This document shows, piece after piece, positions 8,563 to 17,279 of a DNA stretch of 32,593 bases. The position numbers and the translations under genes were made by a program. Below the pieces are notes generated by a model, which searched no databases, had not been told where the DNA came from, and saw only the letters and a list, made by a program, of their open reading frames with translations. The number at the start of each line of letters is the position of its first letter. The stretch's first letter is position 1. The DNA is from Oscillospiraceae bacterium (GTDB taxonomy: Bacteria > Bacillota > Clostridia > Oscillospirales > CAG-272), in contig SVSY01000009.1 of assembly GCA_015064065.1 (NCBI GenBank), forward strand, positions 1 through 32,593, given 5' to 3'.

Positions 8563-8600
8563 TTATACGCGCGCCGAGGAAGTTGAAATATCAATTTTTC

Positions 8601-8607
8601 GGAGGTG
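8601..8607 (+). promoter_or_regulatory. Ribosome binding site setting the murE start at 8612
   Basis: GGAGGTG lies just before ATG 8612. The ORF-track start at 8543 would overlap the PBP gene and adds 23 residues (MLRAARSYTRAEEVEISIF) that match nothing in MurE. Confidence 0.85.
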
Positions 8608-8611
8608 CGAT

Positions 8612-10102
8612 ATGACTTTTGAGCGATTGCTCGCGTCAATTGGGTGTGAATGCCCAAAAGAACTTCAAGGCAGAGAGGCATCGGGAATATTTACCGACTC
8701 TGCCAAGGTAAAAAAGAATGGAATTTTCGTCTGTATTCGCGGAGAGAAAAACGACGGACACGATTACGTCGGGCAAGCGATAAAGGCAGGCGCCGATGTT
8801 ATAGTAGCAGAGAACGTGCGTGGTATGCGTGAGGGTGGTGCCGCATTAACCTTGGTTAATAACACGAGACTTTGTGCTTCTTTGCTCTATAACGAGTGGT
8901 TCTTGCGACCTGCTGACGAAATGAAGATAATAGGTATAACGGGAACTAACGGAAAGACCTCGGTCGCTTCAATGCTAAAGGCGATATTTGAGGGAGCAGG
9001 GTACTCTTGCGCTCTTATAGGAACGCTTGGAGTCTGGTGCGGTGAGGAACGGATCGACGGCACGGCGCTGTCGGCTAAAAATCTTACGACACCCGAGCCC
9101 GAAGAGCTGTATGCCTATCTTGCGTGTATTAAGGAGCGCGGAGTTGAATTCGTATTTATGGAGGTCAGCTCACACGCGCTGAGCCAGTGCAGAACAAGCG
9201 CGATCGAATTTGATTGTGCGGTCTTTACAAATCTGAGTGCGGAGCATCTCGATTTCCATAAGGATATGGAGAGCTACTACTCGGCAAAGGAAAAATTATT
9301 CACACAGAGCCGCCGAGCAGTCGTCAATGCTGACGATGCGGCGGGGAGACGCCTTATACGCTTTTTAGAGCGTGAGCAGAAGAATTTTTTAAGCTGCTCG
9401 ACAATTAAGGGTGATCTTTGCGCTCTTTACGAAGCTCGAAAAGGCGAAGAGGGAATAGAATATATCCTGAAAACACAAAATGCTGAGCACAGGGTATCTT
9501 TGCCTAATTTTGCGGGAGAATTTCAGGTGATGAATTCACTTGAGGCAATAGCGGTCGCTTCTTTTTACGGAATATCCCGTGAGCTTGCCGTCGATGCGCT
9601 TTTAAAAATGCCGACGGTTTGCGGCAGACTTGAGAGAGTCGTGTGCGACAAGCAAAAAATAGATATATTTATCGATTACGCACATACCCCCGACGCACTT
9701 GAGCGCGTTCTCAAAAGCCTGCGCGCATCAAAACGCGAAGAGTCGAGAATAGTTCTTGTGTTCGGTTGCGGAGGAGACCGCGACAAAGGCAAAAGACGCG
9801 AGATGGGGCAGATAGCTTCGCTGCTCGCGGATACCGTGATAATCACCTCGGATAACTCGCGAAGCGAAGATCCGAATGCAATAATAGCCGATATCCTTAA
9901 GGGAATAAATAAAGAAAAGCAATATACCGTGATCGTCGATCGACGTGAGGCGATAGAACGGGCAATTAAGGAATACACGCGTAGCGGAGATATACTTCTG
10001 CTCGCGGGTAAAGGGCACGAGCGCTATGAAATAAGCAAGAACGGCGTACGTGCGTTTGACGAAAGAGAGATAATACGACAGGTCTATGAAGACCTTGAAT
10101 GA
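8612..10102 (+). CDS. murE: UDP-MurNAc-L-Ala-D-Glu ligase MurE, probably meso-diaminopimelate-adding
   Basis: 496 residues from ATG 8612. Mur ligase domains are in order: an N-terminal substrate domain with GIFTDSAKVKKNGIFVCIRG, the ATP loop GITGTNGKTS (near residue 110), central TTPEP and EVSSHALSQ, the HLDFHKDMESYYSAKEKLF segment holding the carbamylated Lys, and the C-terminal domain with DYAHTPDALE and FGCGGDRDKGKR. The amino-acid selecting motif reads DNSRSEDP instead of DNPR; the Arg that binds diaminopimelate is kept, so I infer meso-DAP as substrate, not lysine. It adds the third residue to the peptidoglycan stem peptide in the cytoplasm. Its stop overlaps an ATG by an ATGA, but murF more probably starts at 10129. 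Confidence 0.94.
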   Translation: MTFERLLASIGCECPKELQGREASGIFTDSAKVKKNGIFVCIRGEKNDGHDYVGQAIKAGADVIVAENVRGMREGGAALTLVNNTRLCASLLYNEWFLRPADEMKIIGITGTNGKTSVASMLKAIFEGAGYSCALIGTLGVWCGEERIDGTALSAKNLTTPEPEELYAYLACIKERGVEFVFMEVSSHALSQCRTSAIEFDCAVFTNLSAEHLDFHKDMESYYSAKEKLFTQSRRAVVNADDAAGRRLIRFLEREQKNFLSCSTIKGDLCALYEARKGEEGIEYILKTQNAEHRVSLPNFAGEFQVMNSLEAIAVASFYGISRELAVDALLKMPTVCGRLERVVCDKQKIDIFIDYAHTPDALERVLKSLRASKREESRIVLVFGCGGDRDKGKRREMGQIASLLADTVIITSDNSRSEDPNAIIADILKGINKEKQYTVIVDRREAIERAIKEYTRSGDILLLAGKGHERYEISKNGVRAFDEREIIRQVYEDLE

Positions 10103-10114
10103 TAAGCGGTACGG

Positions 10115-10120
10115 AAGGAG
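10115..10120 (+). promoter_or_regulatory. Ribosome binding site setting the murF start at 10129
   Basis: AAGGAG with 8-base spacing precedes ATG 10129. The upstream ATG at 10099, which overlaps the murE stop, has no such site and would add MISGTEGEEE. Confidence 0.75.
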
Positions 10121-10128
10121 AGGAAGAA

Positions 10129-11613
10129 ATGAAAGTAAACGTTGGTTGTAATTCGCTTACAATGAATGAGCTCGCAGGTATCTGCGGCGGTATGCTTTGC
10201 CTTGCAGGCGGGGAAACCAATATAAATCTGCCTTTTCGCTCCGTATGCACAGACTCGCGTGAGACCGAGAAGTACTCGCTTTTCGTAGCTCTCGGCGGCG
10301 CGCGCGTCGACGGTCACGATTATATCGGTGCGGCGCTTTCGCTCGGAAGCGAATGCGTTCTCTGCGAGCGTATTCCCGATACGGCGGATCTCCGCGATAA
10401 GAAATACGTAGCATTGGTAGTACGCGACACTCTGCGCGCAGTAGGCGAGCTTGCAAAGGCTTATGACCGCAGAATAAACAACCGCAAGGTAGCTATTACG
10501 GGAAGCGTTGGAAAGACTACGACAAAGGAATTCGTAGCGGCTGTTCTTGGCGAAAATCTTCGCCTTCATAAGACCGAGGGTAACTTTAACAGCAATATAG
10601 GTATGCCTCTTTCGATGCTTACGATGAAGAACGATACCGAGGTATCGGTTCTCGAGATGGGTATGAGCAATCTCGGTGAGATAGAGTATCTTTCCAAGAT
10701 AGCAGAGCCTGATATTGCTATCATTACGAATATTGGTACTTCTCATATGGAATATCTCGGAAGCAGAGAAAATATTTGCCGCGCAAAGCTTGAGATCGTT
10801 AAGGGACTCAAGAGCGACGGTATACTTTTGGTCAATGGCGACGAGCCGCTTCTCCGTAACCGTGAGGAGCTTGGAGAGAACGCGTTTTTCGTTGGATTTT
10901 CGCGTGACTGCCATTTCAGAGCAACCAATCTGCGATACGAAAACAGACATACTCTTTTTGATATATCCTACGGCGGAAAGACTGTAGAGAACGTAATTAT
11001 TCCCACTATAGGAAAGCATAACGTATATGCGGCTTGCTTTGCTTACGCGGTAGGAATAGAAATGGGACTTACCGACGATATGATAATGCGCGGATTGCGT
11101 AATTTCAGACCCGTTGGAATGCGTCAGCATATCTATGAGATCGGAGACGTTACTATAATCGAGGATTGTTATAATGCAGCGCCTGAGTCTATGAGAGCGG
11201 CTATCGACGTTCTTTGCGAGATAGTCGAGCAAAAGGGAAGAGGAAGAATGACGGCGTTGCTCGGAGATATGTACGAGCTTGGAGTCGGAGCTAAGCGCTT
11301 CCACGAGGAAGTCGGACTTGAATTCGCGCGCAGAGGCGGCTCTGCACTCTTTACCTACGGCGAGCTTGCAGATATGATCGCAGGCGGAGCTATGCTTGGC
11401 GGTATGCCTATAACTAACATTTACTGTAACAGAAACGTTCGTCAGCCCGAAGTCTCGGGTGAGATGCTGCTTGAAAATCTTCACCCCGGCGATACGTTGC
11501 TTGTAAAGGCGAGCAGAGGTGCGGCGGCGGAAAGAGTGCTGCGCTATCTCGAGGAGCACAAGGACAGACTTTGTGCGCGTAACTGGTTTGGCGAGGGTGT
11601 AGCGAATGTTTAA
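10129..11613 (+). CDS. murF: UDP-MurNAc-tripeptide-D-alanyl-D-alanine ligase MurF
   Basis: 494 residues from ATG 10129. The N-terminal domain has CTDSRETEKYSLFVAL and VDGHDYIGAA; the ATP loop is ITGSVGKTTTKEF (about residues 121-133). EGNFNSNIGMPLSML and EMGMSNLGEIEYLS follow, then TNIGTSHMEYLGSRENICRAK and the C-terminal IEDCYNAAPESMRAA and LLGDMYELG, all typical of MurF. It joins D-Ala-D-Ala to the UDP-MurNAc-tripeptide, completing the cytoplasmic pentapeptide precursor. It is 26 bases after murE and overlaps mraY by 8 bases, so translation of mraY is probably coupled. A 491-aa antisense ORF covers nearly all of it but is a codon-bias shadow. Confidence 0.96.
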   Translation: MKVNVGCNSLTMNELAGICGGMLCLAGGETNINLPFRSVCTDSRETEKYSLFVALGGARVDGHDYIGAALSLGSECVLCERIPDTADLRDKKYVALVVRDTLRAVGELAKAYDRRINNRKVAITGSVGKTTTKEFVAAVLGENLRLHKTEGNFNSNIGMPLSMLTMKNDTEVSVLEMGMSNLGEIEYLSKIAEPDIAIITNIGTSHMEYLGSRENICRAKLEIVKGLKSDGILLVNGDEPLLRNREELGENAFFVGFSRDCHFRATNLRYENRHTLFDISYGGKTVENVIIPTIGKHNVYAACFAYAVGIEMGLTDDMIMRGLRNFRPVGMRQHIYEIGDVTIIEDCYNAAPESMRAAIDVLCEIVEQKGRGRMTALLGDMYELGVGAKRFHEEVGLEFARRGGSALFTYGELADMIAGGAMLGGMPITNIYCNRNVRQPEVSGEMLLENLHPGDTLLVKASRGAAAERVLRYLEEHKDRLCARNWFGEGVANV

Positions 11614-12598
11614 TGAATTATTGATCGAATTTGTTATAGCGGGGGTATCGTCGTTTGCACTTACGGCGATACTCTCCCGTTGTATTATTCCGATTTTGGT
11701 TGCTAAAAAGGCAGGTCAGCCTATAAGAAAAGAAGGACCGAAATCGCATTTTTCAAAGCAGGGAACTCCAACGATGGGAGGAATTGCTTTTATTATGGCG
11801 ATAGCTATAGTGCTTACGGGAATGACGATTTGGTATGCTTATAAGGCAAAGCAGAGCGAGCTTATCCCTATGGCGCTTACTATGGCACTTGCCGTTATGA
11901 ACGGAATGATAGGCTTTGTAGACGACTACAGAAAGCTTATAAAAAAAGATAATGAGGGACTTAAGGCGGGACAGAAGTTTTTGCTTCAGGTACTTGCGGC
12001 AGTAGTATACGTGGTATTGCTCAAGCTTATAGGTCATATAGATACCGCACTTCATATTCCTTTTACCGACATCGTAGTTGAGCTTGGAATAGTTTATTAT
12101 ATCTTTGCCGTTATTCTTATAGTCGGAATAGTAAACAGCGTAAATCTTACCGACGGACTTGACGGACTTGCAAGTACTGTAACGCTTGTTGTGTCGGTGT
12201 TCTTCGGTGCAGTTGCGCTTACGTATCTCGTTCCGTCGCTTAATCTTATTTCTGCCGTTACCATCGGCGCTATGCTTGGTTTTCTGATATACAATCACCA
12301 TCCCGCAAAAGTATTTATGGGAGACACGGGTTCTCTCTTCCTTGGCGGTATAGCAGTCGGTTCTGCATTCCTTATCGACGAGCCTATGATAATCTTTATC
12401 GCAGGTGGAGTTTACGTCTTTGAGGCGGTATCGGTAATTTTGCAGGTGTTCTGGTTCAAGACCCTCCATAAGCGTATCTTCAAGTGCGCGCCGGTTCATC
12501 ATCACTTTGAGCAGTGCGGTTGGTCTGAGGTCAAGGTCGTTACGGTGTTTTCGCTTGTAACCGCGTTGCTTTGCGCGATAGCTTGGTTTGGTCTTTAA
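11606..12598 (+). CDS. mraY: Phospho-MurNAc-pentapeptide transferase MraY
   Basis: 330 residues, normal length, with about ten membrane helices. Family signatures seen: GTPTMGGIAFI near the N-terminus, FVDDYRKLIKKDNEGL with the catalytic DD pair, NLTDGLDGLAS, the GDTGSLFLGG loop and HHHFEQCGW near the C-terminus. It transfers phospho-MurNAc-pentapeptide from UDP to undecaprenyl phosphate, giving lipid I at the inner face of the membrane. The ATG overlaps the end of murF; a GAGGG at 11593-11597 is a modest ribosome binding site. The next gene is ftsW, not murD as in most dcw clusters. Confidence 0.97.
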   Translation: MFNELLIEFVIAGVSSFALTAILSRCIIPILVAKKAGQPIRKEGPKSHFSKQGTPTMGGIAFIMAIAIVLTGMTIWYAYKAKQSELIPMALTMALAVMNGMIGFVDDYRKLIKKDNEGLKAGQKFLLQVLAAVVYVVLLKLIGHIDTALHIPFTDIVVELGIVYYIFAVILIVGIVNSVNLTDGLDGLASTVTLVVSVFFGAVALTYLVPSLNLISAVTIGAMLGFLIYNHHPAKVFMGDTGSLFLGGIAVGSAFLIDEPMIIFIAGGVYVFEAVSVILQVFWFKTLHKRIFKCAPVHHHFEQCGWSEVKVVTVFSLVTALLCAIAWFGL

Positions 12599-12621
12599 CG
12601 CAGTATTTTAAATAATTTTTT

Positions 12622-12628
12622 GGGGAGG
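12622..12628 (+). promoter_or_regulatory. Strong ribosome binding site for the TTG start of ftsW
   Basis: GGGGAGG is 7 bases before TTG 12636. A second TTG at 12631 is out of frame, so TTG 12636 is the only well-placed start; the first in-frame ATG lies deeper in the protein (Met14 or so). Confidence 0.75.
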
Positions 12629-12635
12629 TATTGAT

Positions 12636-13940
12636 TTGAAAGAAAAGAACGAAGATCAAAATCTGCCCGAAAATATGCCCGAAGAGCCAAAGGCTAAGGG
12701 TGGAAAGCTCAAGCTTAAAATAAACAACGCACTTCTGCGGCGCGAGGAAGACGCCGCAAACAACGACGTTATATTTTACGCGCCTCTTAAGGAAGAGCCA
12801 AAAGACGAAAGTGCTCCCTTGCACAAGGGAAGCATCGATATGTGGTTCTTGCTTTGGGCGATGCTCATAGTTTGCTTTGGCATCGTAATGTCTTACAGTG
12901 CGAGCGCAGTGTTCGCACAGGAAAGATACGACAGCTCGATGCACTTTTTTATAAGGCATATAGCCTTTACGCTTGCGGCGGCGATAGTTACGGCTGTGTT
13001 CGTTATATTCGCAAGACCGTGGCATTGGAGAATTATCGGTGTCGGTATGTACGTGCTGGCTGTTTTACTTCTGTTAGTAGTCCAAGTAGCAGGAGACGAA
13101 GGTGGCGGAGCACAGCGTTGGATAGCGATAGGGTCGATAACCATACAGCCCTCAGAGATAGCTAAAACAGCGGTAGTTATGGTGCTTGCACTCTATCTTT
13201 CGAAATACGAAAAAGAAGTAAATTCTACGCATAAATTCGGTGGGAACTTCAAGCACGGATTTTTAATGCCGATGATAATAATCGGTATACTCTGTGCACT
13301 TATAGCAATTCAGCCTCATCTGTCGGGACTTATGATAGTGGGTATGATAGGAGTTGCCGTGATGTATCTCGGCGGTACGCGCCTCAAATGGCTCTTTGCG
13401 TTTCTCGGTATAATTCTCGTTGCAGGAATAATATTCATATCCTTCTTCGGCTACACCGTTGAGCGTATAAACATTTGGCTTCATATAGACGAGGTCGATC
13501 CTCTTGGTGAAGCTTGGCAGACGCTTCAAGGTCTTTACGCTATTGGTTCGGGCGGATTTTTTGGACTCGGACTTGGTAGCAGCAGACAGAAGTACGGATA
13601 CGTTTCTCAGCCTCAGAACGACTTTATTTTTACGATAATATGTGAGGAGCTCGGTTTTATCGGTGCTTTCGCACTTATGTTCCTCTTTGCTCTTCTGATA
13701 TGGAGAGGAATAAAGATAGGACAGAATGCCCCCGACAAATTCTGCGCGCTCACGGTTTGGGGACTTACCTTTAAAATTGCGCTTCAGGTACTTATGAATA
13801 TAGCGGTGGTGACCAATTCCATGCCGAACACGGGCGTATCGTTGCCCTTTATCAGCTCGGGAGGAACGTCGCTTATGATACAGATATTCGAGATAGGAAT
13901 AATACTTTCGATATCGAGGTTTTCTACACAAAAGAAATAA
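12636..13940 (+). CDS. ftsW: Septal peptidoglycan glycosyltransferase FtsW (SEDS family)
   Basis: 434 residues with a TTG start. A hydrophilic cytoplasmic N-terminus of about 65 residues precedes about ten membrane helices, the first being WFLLWAMLIVCFGIVMSYSAS. SEDS signatures seen: GGGAQRWIAIG with QPSEIAKTAVVM, GLYAIGSGGFFGLGLGSS followed by KYGYVSQPQNDFIFTIICEE (catalytic region), and MPNTGVSLPFISSGGTSL near the end. FtsW polymerises lipid II at the septum together with the class B PBP encoded upstream. It could in principle be the elongation paralogue RodA, but the locus between mraY and murG argues for FtsW. It lies 37 bases after mraY and 18 before murG. Confidence 0.93.
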   Translation: MKEKNEDQNLPENMPEEPKAKGGKLKLKINNALLRREEDAANNDVIFYAPLKEEPKDESAPLHKGSIDMWFLLWAMLIVCFGIVMSYSASAVFAQERYDSSMHFFIRHIAFTLAAAIVTAVFVIFARPWHWRIIGVGMYVLAVLLLLVVQVAGDEGGGAQRWIAIGSITIQPSEIAKTAVVMVLALYLSKYEKEVNSTHKFGGNFKHGFLMPMIIIGILCALIAIQPHLSGLMIVGMIGVAVMYLGGTRLKWLFAFLGIILVAGIIFISFFGYTVERINIWLHIDEVDPLGEAWQTLQGLYAIGSGGFFGLGLGSSRQKYGYVSQPQNDFIFTIICEELGFIGAFALMFLFALLIWRGIKIGQNAPDKFCALTVWGLTFKIALQVLMNIAVVTNSMPNTGVSLPFISSGGTSLMIQIFEIGIILSISRFSTQKK

Positions 13941-13958
13941 AACAATGGGAGAAAGACG

Positions 13959-15092
13959 ATGAGAGTACTTTTCAGCGGCGGCGGTACGGGCGGACATATA
14001 AGTCCCGCGCTCGCTATGGCGGATATATTTAAAATGAATATTCCCGACGTAGAGATAGCTTTCGTGGGAACACCGAACGGAATAGAAAATTCACTTATAC
14101 CTCAGGCGGGATATAAGCTCTATCACGTTGAGATAGAGGGAATACGCCGTTCGGTAACGCTTGAAAACGTAAAAGCGTTTTATCTTGCTTTCACGTCTCC
14201 TATGAAGGCAAAGAAGATAATCAAGGAATTTGCTCCCGACGTAGTGATCGGCACGGGAGGGTACGTTTGTTGGCCTGCACTCAAGGCGGCGGCAGATATG
14301 GGTATTCCCACGCTTTTGCACGAGTCCAACGCTCTGCCGGGCATGGCGGTACGTAAGTTGCAGAACAAGGTCGACGTTATAATGACCAATTTCGAGAGCA
14401 CGAAGGATCTGCTCGATCCAAGCGCCAACGTCGTAAACGTCGGAAATCCGCTTCGCGCGGCGTGCAGTACGCTGAACAAAGAGAGTGCGAGAAAGATATT
14501 GAATATTCCCGACGACGTTAAATTCGTTACGCTTTCATTCGGCGGAAGTCTCGGCGCCCCCGAGCTCAATCGCGCGGCGTGCGAGATGATGGCAGATTTT
14601 TCACATTCGGGAAGTAAAGTAAGATGCTATCACGTGGGCGGAAAAAGATACTATGAGAGCGCGAGAAAATATTTCTCCGCGTACGATCTCGAGAGAGACG
14701 AGAGATTTGTGCTTATGGAATATACCTCGGATCTCCCCGTATATATGGCGGCGGCAGATATGGTAATATGCAGAGCGGGCGCTATGACGCTGACCGAGAT
14801 CGCAAAGATGGGAAAGGCAGCGGTGATAATCCCCTCACCCAACGTAGTAGATAATCATCAATATAAAAACGCCAAAGCACTTGCGGATAAGGACGCGGCA
14901 ATAGTTATTTGCGAGTCCGACCTTAACGTCGACGGAAGATGCGCAGTGTGTGATGCGGCGAGAAGACTTTACGGTGACGTTGAATACAGAAGAAAGCTCG
15001 AAGAGAACGTCAGAGCTTTTGCAAAGCAGGATGTTGAGAAGACTATTTTCGAGACAGTAATGCAATTGATAGAGAGCTACAAAAAGAATTAA
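13959..15092 (+). CDS. murG: Lipid II synthase MurG (UDP-GlcNAc transferase)
   Basis: 377 residues, slightly longer than the usual 355-370. It is a GT-B glycosyltransferase with the N-terminal SGGGTGGHISPALA loop (residues 6-19), GTGGYVCWPA, HESNALPGMA, the second glycine loop FGGSLGAPELNRA, and the donor-binding CRAGAMTLTEIAKMGKAAV with NHQYKNAKAL. MurG adds GlcNAc from UDP-GlcNAc to lipid I at the inner membrane face. The ATG at 13959 has a GGGAGAAAG site. It is 12 bases from divIB, within the same operon. Confidence 0.97.
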   Translation: MRVLFSGGGTGGHISPALAMADIFKMNIPDVEIAFVGTPNGIENSLIPQAGYKLYHVEIEGIRRSVTLENVKAFYLAFTSPMKAKKIIKEFAPDVVIGTGGYVCWPALKAAADMGIPTLLHESNALPGMAVRKLQNKVDVIMTNFESTKDLLDPSANVVNVGNPLRAACSTLNKESARKILNIPDDVKFVTLSFGGSLGAPELNRAACEMMADFSHSGSKVRCYHVGGKRYYESARKYFSAYDLERDERFVLMEYTSDLPVYMAAADMVICRAGAMTLTEIAKMGKAAVIIPSPNVVDNHQYKNAKALADKDAAIVICESDLNVDGRCAVCDAARRLYGDVEYRRKLEENVRAFAKQDVEKTIFETVMQLIESYKKN

Positions 15093-15104
15093 GGAAATAG
15101 AACG

Positions 15105-15944
15105 ATGCGAAAAGACGAAACTGAAAGAAAGATAAAAGCGTTTATACTCAGTAAGCACTTTTTTGTCGCGCTTATGGCGTTTATGTGCGTGCTGGCGCTT
15201 ATCTCTCTTTTGTTCGTCTTTTTGCGTTTTGTGGGAGTAGGCGGGTTTGAGATAAAGGGTTCGACAGAGTATGAGCTAAGTGAACTTATAAGCGCCTCGG
15301 GAATTCGAAGCGGTGATGCTATGTCAAGCGTAAGAGTAAAGACGGCAGAAAAACTGCTTTTGGAAAAGTGCCCATATCTTAAAAGCGTAGACGTAAAAAA
15401 GAAATTTCCAAATAAGATAGTTTTTAAGGTAGAGGAGAGAGTCCTCGGTTGGTATCTGCAGGTCGGCGACGATTTTTATGCGCTTGATTACGATCTTCGT
15501 ATACTGCTTGAGACCTATGACGAGCAGTCTCTCATTGACCGTGGCTTGACAAAGCTCGTTCTGCCTGAGCTTGAAAGTGCAGTCTGCGACGAGCTTCCCG
15601 AATTTGGTAACGACGACGAGCAGCTCATAGGAGAGACGCTCAAGATAATCGATAGCTTCAGAACTCACGAAATGAAGCCGCGCCTTACGTATCTCGATCT
15701 GTCAAACAGATTTGAGATAACGCTTATCATAGACTCTACCTTTGAGGTGAAGCTTGGCGATATGAGCAATATCGAAACGAAGCTCGCAACGATCAAGAGT
15801 ACCATAGCACGCAGTATAGAGAAGGGGTACGCAGGCGGAGAACTGAATATGATAACTCCCACGTCCTTCAGCTTCAGAGGGTATTTTGCACAGAATAACG
15901 ATGAAAATGCTGCAGATGAGTCGGAAGTTGAGAAAACAGAATAA
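15105..15944 (+). CDS. divIB: Cell division protein DivIB/FtsQ
   Basis: 279 residues. It has a short cytoplasmic N-terminus (KDETERKIKAFIL), one membrane helix (FFVALMAFMCVLALISLLFVFL, about 20-42), then a POTRA domain (GFEIKGSTEYELSELISASGI, CPYLKSVDVKKKFPNKIVFKVEER) and the FtsQ-type beta domain with WYLQVGDDFYALDYD. The tail is acidic and disordered. DivIB forms the FtsQ-FtsL-DivIC complex that signals to FtsW-PBP. AAGGAAA precedes ATG 15105. It is the last gene of the mraZ-led run; no terminator is seen before ftsZ. Confidence 0.92.
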   Translation: MRKDETERKIKAFILSKHFFVALMAFMCVLALISLLFVFLRFVGVGGFEIKGSTEYELSELISASGIRSGDAMSSVRVKTAEKLLLEKCPYLKSVDVKKKFPNKIVFKVEERVLGWYLQVGDDFYALDYDLRILLETYDEQSLIDRGLTKLVLPELESAVCDELPEFGNDDEQLIGETLKIIDSFRTHEMKPRLTYLDLSNRFEITLIIDSTFEVKLGDMSNIETKLATIKSTIARSIEKGYAGGELNMITPTSFSFRGYFAQNNDENAADESEVEKTE

Positions 15945-16003
15945 CAAGTATCGCGAAAAAGACGAAATAATTGTAAAAATATAATTAAATTTCAAAAAAA
16001 CTA

Positions 16004-16032
16004 TTGCAAAAAAGGCTAAAATATATTATTAT
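16004..16032 (+). promoter_or_regulatory. ftsZ promoter
   Basis: TTGCAA at 16004-16009 and TATTAT at 16027-16032 have 17-base spacing, preceded by an A-tract (TTCAAAAAAACTA). The same CAAAAAAACTATTGCAAAAA string recurs at the rimP promoter. It suggests ftsZ can be transcribed independently of the upstream cluster. The -10 region is AT-rich and a second TATTAT at 16024-16029 makes its exact position uncertain. Confidence 0.7.
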
Positions 16033-16072
16033 ATATGTATATGTATTTATAGTGAGACACGATAAATTTTTT

Positions 16073-16077
16073 GGAGG
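16073..16077 (+). promoter_or_regulatory. Ribosome binding site setting the ftsZ start at 16086
   Basis: GGAGG lies 8 bases before ATG 16086. The TTG at 16071 chosen by the ORF track begins 5' of this site and would translate through it. Confidence 0.85.
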
Positions 16078-16085
16078 ATGTTAAA

Positions 16086-17228
16086 ATGATTTTTGAGCAT
16101 GACGACAGCTGCGAGAGCGGCGTTTGTATAAAGGTAGTAGGTGTAGGCGGCGGCGGAAACAATGCCGTAAACCGTATGATCTCATCTAACGTGCGCGGCG
16201 TTGAATTTATCTCTATCAATACCGACAGACAGGCACTTAAGAATTCTCTTGCACCCAATCAGGTAGTCATCGGAGAGAAGATAACCAAGGGATTTGGCGC
16301 AGGCGCAAACCCCAGCATCGGTGCGAGAGCCGCTGAGGAGTCTATCGACGAGATAAAGAACGCTCTTGCAGGCGCAGATATGGTATTCGTTACCGCAGGT
16401 ATGGGCGGCGGAACAGGAACGGGTGCGGCTCCCGTAGTGGCTAAGATCGCACACGAGATGGACGTACTTACCGTTGGTATCGTGACCAAGCCCTTTGCTT
16501 TCGAGGGTAAGAGAAGAATGGATCAGGCAGTAGAGGGAATAGCTGAATTTTCTCAGTACGTAGACTCTCTCGTCGTTATCCCCAACGAAAGACTTAAGCT
16601 CGTTACCGACAGCAGAATAACCCTCTTCAATGCCTTTTCTGAGGCTGACGACGTTCTTCGCCGCGGTGTACAGAGCATTTCCGAGCTTATCAACGTAACC
16701 GGATTTATTAACCTTGACTTTGCTGACGTTACTGCTATTATGGCTCATTCGGGTCTTGCTCATATGGGTATAGGCAGCGCAACGGGCAAGGATAAGGCAG
16801 AGGTCGCCGCAAGAATGGCTATCTCCAGCCCCTTGCTTGAGACCTCTATCAAGGGCGCTACCGGCGTTATCATCAGCTTCTCGGTATCTCCCGACGTAGG
16901 ACTTGAGGACATCGACCTCGCCTCTACTATGGTAAGCAACGAGTGCAATCCCGATGCTAACGTTATCTTCGGAGTTGCGTTCGACGAGTCTCTTGAGGAC
17001 GAGATGCGTATAACCATTATCGCTACCGGATTTACCGAAGAGTCCAACAGAGCCGCAGGTGTAAAGATCGAAACTCCCGCTCCCGCACCTCAGGCAAGTG
17101 CAAAGACTGAAACCTTCAAGAAAGTCATCGCTGAGGAAAAGCCCGAGCCCGCTCCCGTAAAGGAAGCTCCCAAGAAGGCTTCGTCGTCAGATCTTGATCT
17201 CGACGATCTTTTCGGAGACATTTTCTGA
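16086..17228 (+). CDS. ftsZ: Cell division GTPase FtsZ
   Basis: 380 residues from ATG 16086. The tubulin-like GTPase domain has [14 protein letters not shown] near the N-terminus, NTDRQAL, the signature loop [22 protein letters not shown] and the T7 loop [11 protein letters not shown] needed for GTP hydrolysis at the subunit interface. A Pro/Ala/Lys-rich linker follows from about residue 325. The protein ends [14 protein letters not shown], which lacks the usual DIPxFLR-type tail peptide that binds FtsA, SepF and others. FtsZ polymerises into the cytokinetic ring. It has its own promoter and is closed by a terminator; no ftsA is present next to it. Confidence 0.97.
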   Translation: MIFEHDDSCESGVCIKVVGVGGGGNNAVNRMISSNVRGVEFISINTDRQALKNSLAPNQVVIGEKITKGFGAGANPSIGARAAEESIDEIKNALAGADMVFVTAGMGGGTGTGAAPVVAKIAHEMDVLTVGIVTKPFAFEGKRRMDQAVEGIAEFSQYVDSLVVIPNERLKLVTDSRITLFNAFSEADDVLRRGVQSISELINVTGFINLDFADVTAIMAHSGLAHMGIGSATGKDKAEVAARMAISSPLLETSIKGATGVIISFSVSPDVGLEDIDLASTMVSNECNPDANVIFGVAFDESLEDEMRITIIATGFTEESNRAAGVKIETPAPAPQASAKTETFKKVIAEEKPEPAPVKEAPKKASSSDLDLDDLFGDIF

Positions 17229-17243
17229 TTTGATTAAAAAGAT

Positions 17244-17276
17244 AAAAAGCACTTATGGAAACATAAGTGCTTTTTT
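17244..17276. terminator. Bidirectional terminator between ftsZ and the calcium ATPase gene
   Basis: A 14-bp perfect stem (AAAAAGCACTTATG, loop GAAA, CATAAGTGCTTTTT) is followed by a T run on the plus strand and, read from the other side, also ends in a T run. It sits between two converging genes and can serve both. Confidence 0.9.
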
Positions 17277-17279
17277 GTG

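Noticed and set aside
10084-11559. 491-aa ORF on the minus strand opposite murF
   Set aside because: It mirrors murF almost end to end, has no ribosome binding site of note and no recognisable domain; murF is certain, so this is a codon-bias shadow.
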